In this document: piece by piece, positions 52,855-62,671 of the stretch
How the letters are laid out: each line of letters begins with the position of its first letter
Position numbering within the stretch: the first letter of the stretch is position 1
NCBI RefSeq assembly: GCF_000765475.1
Contig: NZ_JRHO01000014.1
Coordinates: 279,574-343,573, forward strand
DNA length: 64,000 bases
Direction: 5' to 3'
Source: Methanococcoides methylutens
GTDB lineage: Archaea > Halobacteriota > Methanosarcinia > Methanosarcinales > Methanosarcinaceae
The notes under the pieces: generated by a model
Database searches by the model: none
What the model was told of the DNA's origin: nothing
What the model saw: only the letters and a program-made list of their open reading frames with translations
Made by a program: the position numbers and the translations under genes

Positions 52855-54497
52855 TAAAGAACCTCCCCTGGTTTATCATCGCCGATAGGATCAGCGTTCT
52901 CATCCATAATATCATGATATTCAACCTCTGGTTTTACAGTCTCTTCAGGCACTATATCAAGCTCCTCTGCATAGACCGCATCAACGGAGTAGTCAAGCAC
53001 CTTCTCAGGGACATATAATTCAACAGGAGCAACTCCAACTCCATAAAGGATGTTCTTGATAGCATCAATCTCTTCAGCACCTGTGGAGAGTTCGACCATC
53101 TGGGCAAAGTTCTTCACAAGACCACAGTTTGGACCTTCAGGAGTCTCTGACGGACAAAGACGACCCCACTGGGTTGGGTGCAGATCACGGGCCTCGAAGT
53201 GAGGCTGTGCCCTTGACAATGGTGATATCACACGTCTTAAGTGAGACAGAGTGGAAATATAGTCAGTACGGTCAAGCAACTGTGAAACACCACTTCTTCC
53301 GCCTACCCAGTTACCTGTAGCAAGAGGATGCTGCAGACGGTCAGTAAGTACATCTGCACGAACAAGGGTGGCTACATTCAGTTCCCTGTTTCTCATGTTA
53401 GCTCTCTCGAGCTGGTATTTTACATCGCGTGCAAGACGGTTGAATGCTACCCTGAACAGATCTTCCATCAGGTCACCTGTAAGTTTCAACCTCTTGTTAG
53501 AATAGTGATCCTTGTCATCGCCAGCTCGCCTTCCAAGTGCAAGTTCGAAGCATGATTCTGCCATCCTTCCAAGGAAGTGAGCTTTTGCTATCCTGTCTGC
53601 AGGATCGTTACCCAGATGTGGGAGCAGATAACGGTCAATGACGTAATTTGCACGCTTCATCTGGTATTCCCTTGCCTGACCTGAAGCAACACGGCCACCG
53701 ATCTTCTCGATAGCATCCTCAATGGTGTCCACTTCGGCTTCCTCAAGGTTCTCGAACATGAACTTCATGATCTCCTGATCGGTAGAGACAACTTTCACAA
53801 CATCCTCATCGGTCTCGATTCCAAGAGCACGAATCAATGTGATGAAGTTTATACGACCGGATATGGATGGGAAAGACACTTCCAGAAGGGATTTGCGTCC
53901 TCTTTCCACAACTACCAGAGCTCTGTAACCTCTTCTCTGAGAGAATACTTTTGCAACCTCGATAGTATCACCGTAACGCTCACCGAACTCGGCAAGTATC
54001 TTGTTAGGTGCAAGGTCCTCGAGAGTCATTACAACACGCTCGGTACCATTTACGATGAAATATCCTCCAGGATCAAGCGGATCCTCACCATGTTGGATCA
54101 TTTCAGTGTCATTTATGCCAACAAGGTTACAGATATCCGATTTGATCATTACGGGGAGCTGTCCGATTTTGGCTTCCCTTGGTTCTTGTTCCTCACCATT
54201 CTGTACAACAGACATCTCCAGGAAAAGGGGAGCTGAATAAGAAAGGTTACGTAACCTTCCTTCATTTGGATACAATTTCTCAATTGCACCGTCAGCTTCC
54301 TTAACTACTGGATTTTCCACCCTTATCTTACCAAGTTTTACATAGATATCTTCAAGATCTGTCTCGATTATACCCTGCTCATCAATGATCTTCTGGAGAC
54401 CAGATCTGGTGAACTTGTTGTAAGAGTCAATGTGATGCTGCACAATCTTGTCCTTTGTGAAATAGGCCTCTGATAGTATGCTTGTATCTAATGCGAT
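52854..54497 (-). CDS. rpoB2: RNA polymerase subunit Rpo2N (B'')
   Basis: The N-terminal part of the second-largest subunit, with [10 protein letters not shown]-type [19 protein letters not shown], a fork-loop region and the end [25 protein letters not shown]. The first usable standard codon is GTG 54443, but the conserved [19 protein letters not shown] block begins upstream of it in the same frame. GAGGGTG (54503-54509) is then followed by ATC codons at 54500 and 54497 and no ATG, GTG or TTG. I therefore place the start at ATC 54497 with reserve. The length is about 547 aa. Confidence 0.88.
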   Translation of the reverse strand: MALDTSILSEAYFTKDKIVQHHIDSYNKFTRSGLQKIIDEQGIIETDLEDIYVKLGKIRVENPVVKEADGAIEKLYPNEGRLRNLSYSAPLFLEMSVVQNGEEQEPREAKIGQLPVMIKSDICNLVGINDTEMIQHGEDPLDPGGYFIVNGTERVVMTLEDLAPNKILAEFGERYGDTIEVAKVFSQRRGYRALVVVERGRKSLLEVSFPSISGRINFITLIRALGIETDEDVVKVVSTDQEIMKFMFENLEEAEVDTIEDAIEKIGGRVASGQAREYQMKRANYVIDRYLLPHLGNDPADRIAKAHFLGRMAESCFELALGRRAGDDKDHYSNKRLKLTGDLMEDLFRVAFNRLARDVKYQLERANMRNRELNVATLVRADVLTDRLQHPLATGNWVGGRSGVSQLLDRTDYISTLSHLRRVISPLSRAQPHFEARDLHPTQWGRLCPSETPEGPNCGLVKNFAQMVELSTGAEEIDAIKNILYGVGVAPVELYVPEKVLDYSVDAVYAEELDIVPEETVKPEVEYHDIMDENADPIGDDKPGEVL

Positions 54498-54684
54498 GAT
54501 AGCACCCTCTTTTAGTTAATTGGATATTTAAGAGAAATAAAGCGATTATGATCATTAGTAGCGTTCAATGGGATGAACACAGTATTGACTAGACCGGCCG
54601 TAATATGGGAAATGTGCAGTATATTGCGACCAAAAAAAGTACGTAAAAAATAAACGAAATGCCTCAAATTTGAAAACCTCGTGT

Positions 54685-54921
54685 TCACTCTATTACATAT
54701 CTGTAATACAGTGCTTCACCTGCAGTCTGACTTTTGCGAGTGATCTTAACAACATCACCAGGCACCGCATCAATCTCCTGTGCAATAGGATCGGTTACTT
54801 TTAATTTTGGCAACTGCTCCCTCTCTACATTAAAGTGCTTCAGGACAGTCCTTAATTCATCCTCATCCATAATCTCATGATTGGGGATCAATTCGTGGTC
54901 AAGCAGGCTGAACTTACTCAA
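54685..54921 (-). CDS. rpoH: RNA polymerase subunit Rpo5 (H)
   Basis: A 78-aa protein matching archaeal subunit H, the C-terminal domain of eukaryotic Rpb5: FSLLDHELIPNHEIM, LPKLKVTDPIAQEI, GDVVKITRKSQTAGEALYYRYVI. The start is TTG 54921 with a very strong AAGGAGGAG six bases upstream. It heads the rpo-str operon; about 185 AT-rich bases with no gene separate it from rpoB2. Confidence 0.97.
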   Translation of the reverse strand: MSKFSLLDHELIPNHEIMDEDELRTVLKHFNVEREQLPKLKVTDPIAQEIDAVPGDVVKITRKSQTAGEALYYRYVIE

Positions 54922-54970
54922 ATATACTCCTCCTTAAAAATATGCAAGCAATTATTCCAGGATTGCTGGC

Positions 54971-55043
54971 GGGCTCGTAGGGATTTGAACCCTAGGCCGT
55001 CTGGTTAAAAGCCAGACGCTCTGCCTGACTAAGCTACGAGCCC
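54971..55043 (-). tRNA. tRNA-Lys (TTT)
   Basis: The minus strand gives a full cloverleaf: acceptor GGGCTCG/CGAGCCC, D arm GCTTAGTCAGGCAGAGC, anticodon stem CTGGC/GCCAG with loop CTTTTAA (anticodon TTT), and T arm TAGGGTTCAAATCCCTA. No CCA is encoded. It lies just upstream of rpoH on the same strand. A TATA-like CCTTAAATAG lies about 65-75 bases upstream. Confidence 0.97.
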
Positions 55044-55447
55044 ATGACGATACATAGTACGAGTGCCACATATTGCATGCCTCGTACGACGGCACAAAGA
55101 GGGACTAATACTATTTAAGGATTTCTATGAAACTGCCTTTGCATTTTGTAATTGACCCATAAACAGTAGAGAGATATAAAAGACATATGATTGCATCAAT
55201 AATCAGGCATGCAATAATTCAATACATATATATAATATAATTTCGGACTTTTACAAAGTTACAAGTCTGAATTAAGTAATCAAAATAATACCGCATTCTT
55301 TTTTTTATAATTAGGCAACTTGTGCCACTAACGCATCATATCCCACTAATGGACATATGCAATTCTAATCCAACCAGACTTAGAGAAGTTTTAAACATTT
55401 GTAAGCCAGATTTAAAAATGAAGGGGAAACACAATCATAAAAAATAA
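55044..55447. other. Intergenic region between tRNA-Lys and ahcY
   Basis: About 400 bases, AT-rich away from the tRNA. The tRNA-Lys promoter (TATA-like sequence near 55108-55118) is at the left. No gene, repeat or RNA could be supported in the rest. Confidence 0.5.
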
Positions 55448-55469
55448 TGCAGGACAATTATGTCCCGCA
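55448..55469 (-). terminator. Hairpin at the end of ahcY
   Basis: TGCAGGACA, loop ATTA, TGTCCCGCA (one G-T pair), followed on the minus strand by TTATTTTTTATG. The stem overlaps the ahcY stop codon. Confidence 0.7.
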
Positions 55470-56693
55470 CTCCCAGCCTTCCATGTATTCAGTCTGATGG
55501 GATTCAAGTTCATCGATCTCGATTCCGAGTGACTTAAGCTTCAACTCAGCAACATAAATGTCAAGATCACGAGGAACAGGGTGTACTCCAGCCTCCAGCT
55601 TGTTATCAGCAATATACTTAACGCACTGTGCCTGGTTCGCGAAGCTCATGTCCATTACCTCTGCAGGGTGGCCGTCACCTGCTGCAAGGTTCACAAGCCT
55701 TCCATCAGCAAGTACATTGATCTTCCTGCCGGCAACATTATACTCCTTGATGTTCTTCCTGACGATATTGATAGAATCTGCCATCGCAGTGAGCTCTTCA
55801 AGGTTGATCTCCACATTGAAGTGACCGGAGTTTGCAAGAATTGCACCATCCTTCATAACTTCAAAGTGCTTTCTTGTAAGGACATCCACGTTACCGGTAG
55901 TTGTCACAAAGATATCACCATATTTTGCAGCTTCTGACATTGACATCACACGGTGGCCATCCATACGTGCCTCGAGTGCCCTTATAGGATCGATCTCGGT
56001 CACAACGACGTCTGCACCAAGTCCGGATGCGCGCATTGCTGCACCCTTTCCACACCAGCCATATCCACCAATGACAACAGTCTTTCCTGCAACAAGCAGA
56101 TTAGTGGTCCTCATGATACCATCCCATGAAGACTGACCGGTACCATAGCGGTTATCGAAAAGGAACTTGGTCATTGCATCGTTGACAGCAATTACCGGCA
56201 TCTTCAGAGCACCGTCCTTTTCCATTGCCTTAAGCCTGTGGATACCAGTCGTGGTTTCCTCACAGCCACCAAGGATCTCAGGAAGCATGTCCTGACGTTC
56301 GGTGTGAAGCTTGAAAATAAGATCTGCACCATCATCAATAGTGATGTCAGGTTTCATATCAAGTACTTTGTCAATGGCTTCATAATATTCATCGCCACAG
56401 CAATCGTATTTAGCATAACAATCAATGTTGTCCCTTGTATTGAGAGCAGCTGAGACATCATCCTGTGTACTCAGTGGATTGCAGCCGGTAATAGCTACTT
56501 CCGCACCACCTATTGCAAGGGTCTCAACAAGAGCGGCGGTCTTTGCCTCGACATGAAGCGCCATTGCGATCTTATGTCCTTTAAGAGGCTGCTCGCGCTC
56601 AAAGTTCTCCCTTATGATAGATAGCACAGGCATGTGATTACGCACCCAGCCGATCTTCATATCACCGGATTCTATCAGTTCTTTTTCACTCAT
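55458..56693 (-). CDS. ahcY: Adenosylhomocysteinase / S-inosylhomocysteine hydrolase
   Basis: A 411-aa NAD-dependent hydrolase that frees homocysteine from the by-product of SAM methylation. The NAD loop GGYGWCGKGAAMRA, DDGADLIF and the substrate segment YGTGQSSWDGI are present; the family's C-terminal NLAAGDGHPAEVMDMSFANQA is complete. In methanogens the partner deaminase makes S-inosylhomocysteine first, and such a deaminase is the next gene upstream (68 bases away). So the true substrate may be the inosyl compound; that part is inference from known methanogen pathways. GGAGAT precedes the ATG. Confidence 0.93.
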   Translation of the reverse strand: MSEKELIESGDMKIGWVRNHMPVLSIIRENFEREQPLKGHKIAMALHVEAKTAALVETLAIGGAEVAITGCNPLSTQDDVSAALNTRDNIDCYAKYDCCGDEYYEAIDKVLDMKPDITIDDGADLIFKLHTERQDMLPEILGGCEETTTGIHRLKAMEKDGALKMPVIAVNDAMTKFLFDNRYGTGQSSWDGIMRTTNLLVAGKTVVIGGYGWCGKGAAMRASGLGADVVVTEIDPIRALEARMDGHRVMSMSEAAKYGDIFVTTTGNVDVLTRKHFEVMKDGAILANSGHFNVEINLEELTAMADSINIVRKNIKEYNVAGRKINVLADGRLVNLAAGDGHPAEVMDMSFANQAQCVKYIADNKLEAGVHPVPRDLDIYVAELKLKSLGIEIDELESHQTEYMEGWECGT

Positions 56694-56761
56694 ATTCGAA
56701 TCTCCAATTTAAAGCGTAAAATATAATTTAATATGAACAATGTAATTGAACAAATGACAAA

Positions 56762-58066
56762 TTATTTCTTCGCATCCACGCGGGACATCAGTTTCTCTGC
56801 TGCATCCCGACCCTCATCGATGACCTTCTGCTCATCCATGCAAAGGACCCTGTAATCATCCATAAGCACTCTACCATTTACAATAGTGGTTCTCACATCA
56901 CTGCTACCAGCCGAGTACACAAGGTGAGAAGGAACATCATACAATGGATTCAAATGTGCTTTGTTCATGTCAACAATAATAACATCTGCATTATAATCTT
57001 TCCTTATCATTCCGCTGTTGAGGTCAAGTGCCTTTGCACCGTTGACTGTGGCCATCTCAAGCACCTGCCTTGCAGGAAGTGCCATCGGATCCATGGTCTC
57101 GACCTTCTGGAGCAAAGCTGCGGTCTTCATCTCCTCGAACATGCCAAGATTATTGTTGGAAGCGCATCCATCCGTTCCAAGACAGACATTCGCCCCGCGA
57201 TCAAGCAACTTCGTAACAGGAGCAATACCTGATGCCAGCTTCATATTGCTTACAGGATTATGTGAAATATTGACATTATTGTTACGGAGAATATCCATAT
57301 CACCATCAGAGAGCCATACACAGTGTGCAGCAAGGACATCGGGACCAAAGAAATCGATCTCGTCCAGCATGTTAACAGAGCACATACCATACTGATCTTT
57401 CATCTGGTTAAGTTCCGCTTCTGTCTCAAGAACATGGATGTGGATCTTTGCATTGTCCTCGGTTGCCTGCTCCCTTACCTTCATAAGGAACTCTTTTGAG
57501 CAGGTATTTGGAGCATGCGGACCATACATGGCAGATATCCTGCCATCGGCTTTTCCATCCCACTCATTAATGAATGCTTTGCCTTTCTTCAGCTCAGCCT
57601 TGCCTTTTTCTTCATCCCATAGCTCAATCATCCCATAGGACAGGGCAGCACGAAGACCTGAATCTTCAACCACCTTTCCAACCTCTTCCATGAAGAAGTA
57701 CATATCAGCAAATGCAATAGTCCCGCTTTTAATCATTTCAAGGCATGCAAGACGAGTGCCTGCATAAACATCAGAAGCTGTCAGTTCAGCTTCTGCCGGC
57801 CAGATATGGTTCTCGAGCCAGTCAGAAAGAGCAAGATCATCAGCATATCCCCTGAAAAGTGTCATTCCTGCATGGGTGTGAGTGTTCACAAAACCAGGCA
57901 TCACAACGCTGCCCTGCGCATCTATTACAGTATCAGCAGTCTCCTCTGTATTTTCGCATACATCCGTGATCCTGCCATCTTCTATAACAACAACACCATT
58001 TTTGATGCTCTCCAACGAAGGATCCATCGTCAGAATATAACCGTTCTTTATTATGATATCAGCCAT
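56762..58066 (-). CDS. dadD: 5'-deoxyadenosine/S-adenosylhomocysteine deaminase
   Basis: A 434-aa amidohydrolase with the metal sites of the MtaD/DadD deaminases: VNTHTHAGMTLFRG (near 59), the IHIHVLET segment, AAHCVWLSDGD and the catalytic GTDGCASNNNLG. Members deaminate 5'-deoxyadenosine, methylthioadenosine and S-adenosylhomocysteine. The ahcY gene downstream fits a SAM-recycling route. AGGTG precedes ATG 58066, and the gene begins 17 bases after the HD gene. Confidence 0.92.
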   Translation of the reverse strand: MADIIIKNGYILTMDPSLESIKNGVVVIEDGRITDVCENTEETADTVIDAQGSVVMPGFVNTHTHAGMTLFRGYADDLALSDWLENHIWPAEAELTASDVYAGTRLACLEMIKSGTIAFADMYFFMEEVGKVVEDSGLRAALSYGMIELWDEEKGKAELKKGKAFINEWDGKADGRISAMYGPHAPNTCSKEFLMKVREQATEDNAKIHIHVLETEAELNQMKDQYGMCSVNMLDEIDFFGPDVLAAHCVWLSDGDMDILRNNNVNISHNPVSNMKLASGIAPVTKLLDRGANVCLGTDGCASNNNLGMFEEMKTAALLQKVETMDPMALPARQVLEMATVNGAKALDLNSGMIRKDYNADVIIVDMNKAHLNPLYDVPSHLVYSAGSSDVRTTIVNGRVLMDDYRVLCMDEQKVIDEGRDAAEKLMSRVDAKK

Positions 58067-58083
58067 TATGACACCTGTAAATG

Positions 58084-58731
58084 TTATCTTAAGGACGTCT
58101 CGTCCTCCAATGCATTAAGATATTGATGCATTATCTTAAGCCTATCCTCTGCGATCTCCCTTGCAGCGGCAGTATTCAATCTGTTTATTATTTTAAAAGG
58201 TTTCATTTCCATATATTCGGCAAAGCCATCCAGAGGGTCTTCTGCATATGCATTCTTTGAAGAGCTTTTCTCAACACCGCTGGCATGCTTCAGGCATCGC
58301 AATGCACCCATGGACATAACTGCCCTGAATACACCAATAGCGCCAAGGGCATCGATACGATCTGCATCCTGCAATATTTGCCCCTCAAGGGATTCCGCCT
58401 TATGCCCACGGCTGAACCTGTGAGTTATTATGCAGGATACCACGTGGTCGATCGTGGACCTATCCAAACCTTCACTAAAAAGAAAATCACGGGCGATCTC
58501 TGAACTGAATTCAGCATGGTCGCCACCCTCACGATGTTCCCTTACGACACCAACATCATGAAGCAAGGCTGCAAGCCTGATGACCTGAAGATCACCACCT
58601 TCCTCTGCCTGTATCTTCATGCAAGTGGATTCCACACGCTCGATGTGTGACATCTCATGAGAACTCGGTTCATCTGCAAGCACGCAAGCAACAAATTCCC
58701 GAGTCCTGTCGATCAGATCCATGAGATACAT
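58084..58731 (-). CDS. HD-domain phosphohydrolase
   Basis: A 215-aa protein with the HD metal-binding set: MSHIERVE (His), LAALLHDVG (HD), GGDHAEFS (His), a THRFSRG block and LQDADRIDALG (Asp). These enzymes split phosphate esters, often of nucleotides, but the substrate is unknown here. The ATG at 58731 overlaps the stop of the phosphopantothenate synthetase gene (TGATG). It lies between CoA and SAM-recycling genes. Confidence 0.85.
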   Translation of the reverse strand: MYLMDLIDRTREFVACVLADEPSSHEMSHIERVESTCMKIQAEEGGDLQVIRLAALLHDVGVVREHREGGDHAEFSSEIARDFLFSEGLDRSTIDHVVSCIITHRFSRGHKAESLEGQILQDADRIDALGAIGVFRAVMSMGALRCLKHASGVEKSSSKNAYAEDPLDGFAEYMEMKPFKIINRLNTAAAREIAEDRLKIMHQYLNALEDETSLR

Positions 58732-59483
58732 CACGTATCTGAAAGTTCTTCAAGTTTTCTTATCATCTGCCGTACTGCATCGGAAAGTGTACGAGAATTG
58801 TCATAGTCATTGACAATTTTTCGTAGTTCAGCCTCATCAAGCCCTTTCAGCTCAGAGGAAAGGTCTATCATATTGTCCACAGCACGGACCACATTATCCA
58901 CAATTGTCACTGTGGCAGTACGGGATGTCCGCGATAGCGGATTAAGGTCGATCGTGATAACACTTTTACCCATATCCACAAGCGCCTGACATCGGTCACC
59001 ATCTTCAAGCGGGACAAGTACCACATCCGCATTGTAGATGCCCTCGCTGTCAACGATCCCCCTGCTGTGCTGTAATTCAAGACGGGCATCTGCCTTGCTG
59101 CCAAGAACCTCTGATGCACCGTTGTCTTTAAGGTGGTCGATTATCCGGTTGACACGCTCCTCAGTCCTGTGGAACAGATTCACCTCAAGGGGCGCACCGG
59201 TCACGTCAGAGAGCTTTACAAGAGAATCGGGAACAAGTGCAGCAGCATTGCCATTCACCGATAGTACCGGTCGCTCTGCAAGGAGCAACATGGCAACACT
59301 AACCTTCTCTGCCAAAAAAGCAGAGGCAGTGGTCTGCTCACCGGTCAGGTAATCGAAGCATTCACCCCGACCCTGTGCGACCAGACCCTGCTGACTTGTG
59401 ATTCCAATTTCAACACCTTCGACTATCTTCTCCCTTGTTAAGAGGGAAGCATATCTTGGATGATCTTTCGGGATCTCGCTCAT
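58731..59483 (-). CDS. 4-phosphopantoate--beta-alanine ligase (phosphopantothenate synthetase)
   Basis: An archaeal CoA-synthesis enzyme that joins phosphopantoate and beta-alanine with ATP, in place of bacterial PanC/CoaA. The 250 aa show IPKDHPRYASLLTREKIVEGVE at the start, GRGECFDYLTGEQT, SVNGNAAALVPD and the C-terminal SRTSRTATVTIVDNV block. I use ATG 59483 (MSEIPKDHPRY), where homologues begin; a TTG seven codons upstream overlaps the SPFH gene. Together with pantoate kinase and CoaBC two to three genes away it makes a CoA cluster. Confidence 0.93.
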   Translation of the reverse strand: MSEIPKDHPRYASLLTREKIVEGVEIGITSQQGLVAQGRGECFDYLTGEQTTASAFLAEKVSVAMLLLAERPVLSVNGNAAALVPDSLVKLSDVTGAPLEVNLFHRTEERVNRIIDHLKDNGASEVLGSKADARLELQHSRGIVDSEGIYNADVVLVPLEDGDRCQALVDMGKSVITIDLNPLSRTSRTATVTIVDNVVRAVDNMIDLSSELKGLDEAELRKIVNDYDNSRTLSDAVRQMIRKLEELSDT

Positions 59484-59500
59484 ATTACATACCGCACTGA

Positions 59501-60451
59501 TCAAGCAGTAGCATCCAGGATAATTCCCTGGTCAGAAGGAACTACCAATGTCTGAACTTCCTGTCCCTCGAGCATCTGGATATACTTGTAGTTGATAAGT
59601 TTCGGATTCTTTGCAAGTTCCGCATTAATCAGACGCAAAGCCTCTGCTTCTCCGGTTGCCCGAACAATGGTCGCATTAGCAGCACCATTAGCCTCGATTA
59701 TTTTCCTTTCAGCTTCAAGCTGTTCCTTCTGCTTCACAAAGACCATCCTCTGAGCTTCCTGATCCGCCTGAAGTTTGGACTCGATAGCATCAGCCACCTT
59801 TTCCGGCAACCTGACGTTCCTTAGAAGAACCTCTTCAACGATTATACCATCCTCAAGAAGAGCAGCTTCCATCTCCTCAACCATTTCGGTTGCGACCAGT
59901 TCTCTTTGTTCACCATACACTTCCATGGCAGTATTTCTGGAAACAACTTCCCTGATAACGGACTTTATCGTAGGTCTGATGATCTTTTCTGCATAGCCGG
60001 TACCAAGCTTTTTGTGGACCTCACTTGCATCCTCTGCAACAAGCCTGTACCTTACACTGATATCGAGACCAAGGGTCAATCCTTCATTTGTAAGTGCATT
60101 GATCTGGTCATCGCCCACAACTTCACCTTCTGAAGTCCTTGCACTCATTGTGTAAACCTCGCTCCTTACAGAATACTTGGTAACACTTACCCACGGAGGT
60201 ACAATATGTAGACCTTCACCAAGTTCGTCATCCTGGACACCACCGAACTGGCTGAATTTTACACCAACTTCACCAGCACCAATAGACACGAATATCGATC
60301 CAAAAACTACAGAAAAGATGATCAATATCGTTAAAACAATAGCTGCCCCACGAAGAGCCACTACTGCAATTGGAGGGATCTTAATTTCAGGCATAGGGGA
60401 TTCCTTGCCCTCACTGGGACCTTTAATGTCCCATTCATCTTCCATTACCAT
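59501..60451 (-). CDS. SPFH-domain (prohibitin/stomatin-like) membrane protein
   Basis: A 316-aa protein with one N-terminal membrane helix (~28-55, ALRGAAIVLTILIIFSVVFGSIFV), a prohibitin-type SPFH domain (~57-225) and a helical tail rich in Ala, Glu and Lys (AERKIIEANGAANATIVRATGEAEALR). Such proteins form ring-like scaffolds in membranes. AGGAGT precedes ATG 60451. It sits inside the CoA gene run, overlapping the frame of the next gene. No NfeD protease partner is present. Confidence 0.9.
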   Translation of the reverse strand: MVMEDEWDIKGPSEGKESPMPEIKIPPIAVVALRGAAIVLTILIIFSVVFGSIFVSIGAGEVGVKFSQFGGVQDDELGEGLHIVPPWVSVTKYSVRSEVYTMSARTSEGEVVGDDQINALTNEGLTLGLDISVRYRLVAEDASEVHKKLGTGYAEKIIRPTIKSVIREVVSRNTAMEVYGEQRELVATEMVEEMEAALLEDGIIVEEVLLRNVRLPEKVADAIESKLQADQEAQRMVFVKQKEQLEAERKIIEANGAANATIVRATGEAEALRLINAELAKNPKLINYKYIQMLEGQEVQTLVVPSDQGIILDATA

Positions 60452-60561
60452 AATAATTTACTCCTGATTTGTATATAATGATCTAACTGAATTAAAGAAT
60501 ACATCCTATTTATTAATAGTCTTTCGTATCATTGCGAACAAATGCGATGAGAAACTTAAAA

Positions 60562-61437
60562 TTATCCAGGATGTTGATAACACGAAGTAACATTATAAGT
60601 AGTAACCTCTGCAAAAGTTGAAAGTGCTTCCAAAACGTCTTCTTTTACACTTCCATCCGAGCAGGCAAAAACGGTCTCACCCAACATTGCCTGAGAAGCC
60701 ATGCCACCTGCTGCACCTACTGCCTCGATAGCATCAATTACACGATCACTTGCAAGCCCACATTTCAACGTGAACTGCTTCGAAAGCTCCATGAAATTCG
60801 CAATTGTAGGACGTGAAAGTAAAGAACGCAACGCGGACCTACCTGCAGAATTGATCTCCCTCATAAATCCCCCATCATTTAGCACCGAACCTGTAGAAAG
60901 TTCACCAAGTACGATACAATGAACCTCAAAGGAAGGCGAAGGTACACGGTCAAGAACACCATAAGGAGGACAACCCGGAACTTTCCTGATCGGGACACCA
61001 CCGAAATACTGAGCTTCAACATCCCCCATACCACTGCCGTTGCTGACCTCTGCGATATGAACAGCTTCCACAAGCTGATTGGAAGTCAATCCCAGTGAGA
61101 AGGCATCGTTGAGCGCATAAGCAGTACTGAGAGCACCAGCAGCGGATGCACCGAATCCGCAACCTATTGGAATTGAAGAGGTGCATTCCACATGGACAGG
61201 AAGATCCACGATTTGTTCTATCAAAGAGCGAGTGGTGTCTGCATTAACAGAAACACCATCGAGAGAGATCTCGGTCTTTTCCTCGCCCGGAGTGACAATG
61301 GCAGCAATGCCACCATCAATGACAACACCACAACCAGTTGATCCTTTCCTGCGTGGATCAGGATCATCATGAATCTCAAAAAAACCTGTAATATGACCAG
61401 GAGCAAAGGCTTTACCAACAGAACTTTCAATTGACAT
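60562..61437 (-). CDS. Pantoate kinase
   Basis: An archaeal GHMP-family kinase of 291 aa that phosphorylates pantoate, the step before phosphopantothenate synthetase. It shows GKAFAPGHITGFFE near 8-21, GSTGCGVVIDGG, the phosphate-binding PIGCGFGASAAGALS and a C-terminal motif EAVGAAGGMASQAMLGE. Its ATG overlaps the end of coaBC by 11 bases, so the two are coupled. The neighbours confirm the pantoate call against other GHMP kinases. Confidence 0.92.
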   Translation of the reverse strand: MSIESSVGKAFAPGHITGFFEIHDDPDPRRKGSTGCGVVIDGGIAAIVTPGEEKTEISLDGVSVNADTTRSLIEQIVDLPVHVECTSSIPIGCGFGASAAGALSTAYALNDAFSLGLTSNQLVEAVHIAEVSNGSGMGDVEAQYFGGVPIRKVPGCPPYGVLDRVPSPSFEVHCIVLGELSTGSVLNDGGFMREINSAGRSALRSLLSRPTIANFMELSKQFTLKCGLASDRVIDAIEAVGAAGGMASQAMLGETVFACSDGSVKEDVLEALSTFAEVTTYNVTSCYQHPG

Positions 61438-62671
61438 CGGAATCTCTTTTCCTGAAAATAGCTTCTACATTATCTGCCAGTGTTTCAGCGATCAGCCTCT
61501 TATTTCCACTGACATGGGCGATCCCACCATCCATTGCAGATATTATATGAACGTCATTCTCCACAGTCCCCATCCCGGTGATGCTTACCTCGTTTGCAAC
61601 CACCATGTCAAGTTCAGCGGCATTCAGGGACTCCTTTGCGCGTGTGATCAGCTCATCCTCTGTTATGCCGGCCTCTGCCTTGAATCCAACAATAGAAATA
61701 TCAGGATAAGCATCACGCACTTCCCTTATCAGTTTACGCGTACTCCTGAATTTCAGATTAAGGTCACCACCTGACTTGATCTTATTGTCCTGGGCATCAA
61801 GGGTGTAATCAGAGATCGCCGCTGCACTTATCAGCATGTCATAGCCATGTTCAAGTTCCCTGAGAGTTGCATCGATCATCTCCCCTGCACTTTCGACCAG
61901 TATCTCGTTAACACCTTCCGAGTCAAGCCTGCCATTGTGGACCACTGTGACCTCTGCACCCCTGCGATAGAATTCAAGAGCGATCTCCCTGCCGGTACGA
62001 CCTGATGCACGATTGGTTATCACCCGGATAGGATCAATAGCCTCTGCAGTTGCACCACTTGTTATGAGCACTTTTTTCCCTGCAAGTGTACTGCTGCCAA
62101 GGGAACGTTCTACTGCAAGTACGATCTGCTCATTGGATGCTATCTTTGCAATTCCTTCATTGAGATGCGGACCTACAAATGTTATGTCCCAATCCTGAAG
62201 CTTGTTTATATTTTCCATCACGGCCGGATGTTCATACATTGAATTGTGCATTGCAGGAACAACGATCACAGGCGTACCTTCCCCCATGGCAGTTGTTGCG
62301 AAGGTCGTTACAGGAGTATCATCTATCCCACATGCCATCTTACCGATGGTATTGGCAGTTGCAGGTGCAACCAGGAGAAGATCTGCACATCCTTCCGAGC
62401 CGAAGAACTTCACATGCTCGACCTCACCGGTGATCTTAATGATAACATCGTGACCGGTGGCATAATGCAATGCATAGGGATGAAGGATATGCTGTGCCTC
62501 TTTGCTCATTACAGCATAGACCTCTGCACCATTGCGTATAAGCTCACGTGCAAGTTCAACAACACGTACTGCAGCGATACTGCCGGTAACAGCAATAACA
62601 ATGACCTTTCCGGAAAGGGAAGCACTGCTCTGCCCTTTTATCCACATAGTAGGATGACGTGACATTTTCAT
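61427..62671 (-). CDS. coaBC: Phosphopantothenoylcysteine decarboxylase/phosphopantothenate--cysteine ligase
   Basis: A bifunctional CoA enzyme of 414 aa. The N-terminal flavin decarboxylase half has IAVTGSIAAVRVVELAR, LLVAPATANTIGKMACGI and VPAMHNSMYEHP with its active-site His. The C-terminal ligase half has VLITSGATAEAIDPIRVITNRASGRTG and SAAISDYT. I use ATG 62671; ATG 62665 is equally likely, while the frame opens 20 codons further upstream without support. It starts the minus-strand CoA/SAM gene run. Confidence 0.96.
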   Translation of the reverse strand: MKMSRHPTMWIKGQSSASLSGKVIVIAVTGSIAAVRVVELARELIRNGAEVYAVMSKEAQHILHPYALHYATGHDVIIKITGEVEHVKFFGSEGCADLLLVAPATANTIGKMACGIDDTPVTTFATTAMGEGTPVIVVPAMHNSMYEHPAVMENINKLQDWDITFVGPHLNEGIAKIASNEQIVLAVERSLGSSTLAGKKVLITSGATAEAIDPIRVITNRASGRTGREIALEFYRRGAEVTVVHNGRLDSEGVNEILVESAGEMIDATLRELEHGYDMLISAAAISDYTLDAQDNKIKSGGDLNLKFRSTRKLIREVRDAYPDISIVGFKAEAGITEDELITRAKESLNAAELDMVVANEVSITGMGTVENDVHIISAMDGGIAHVSGNKRLIAETLADNVEAIFRKRDSDVN

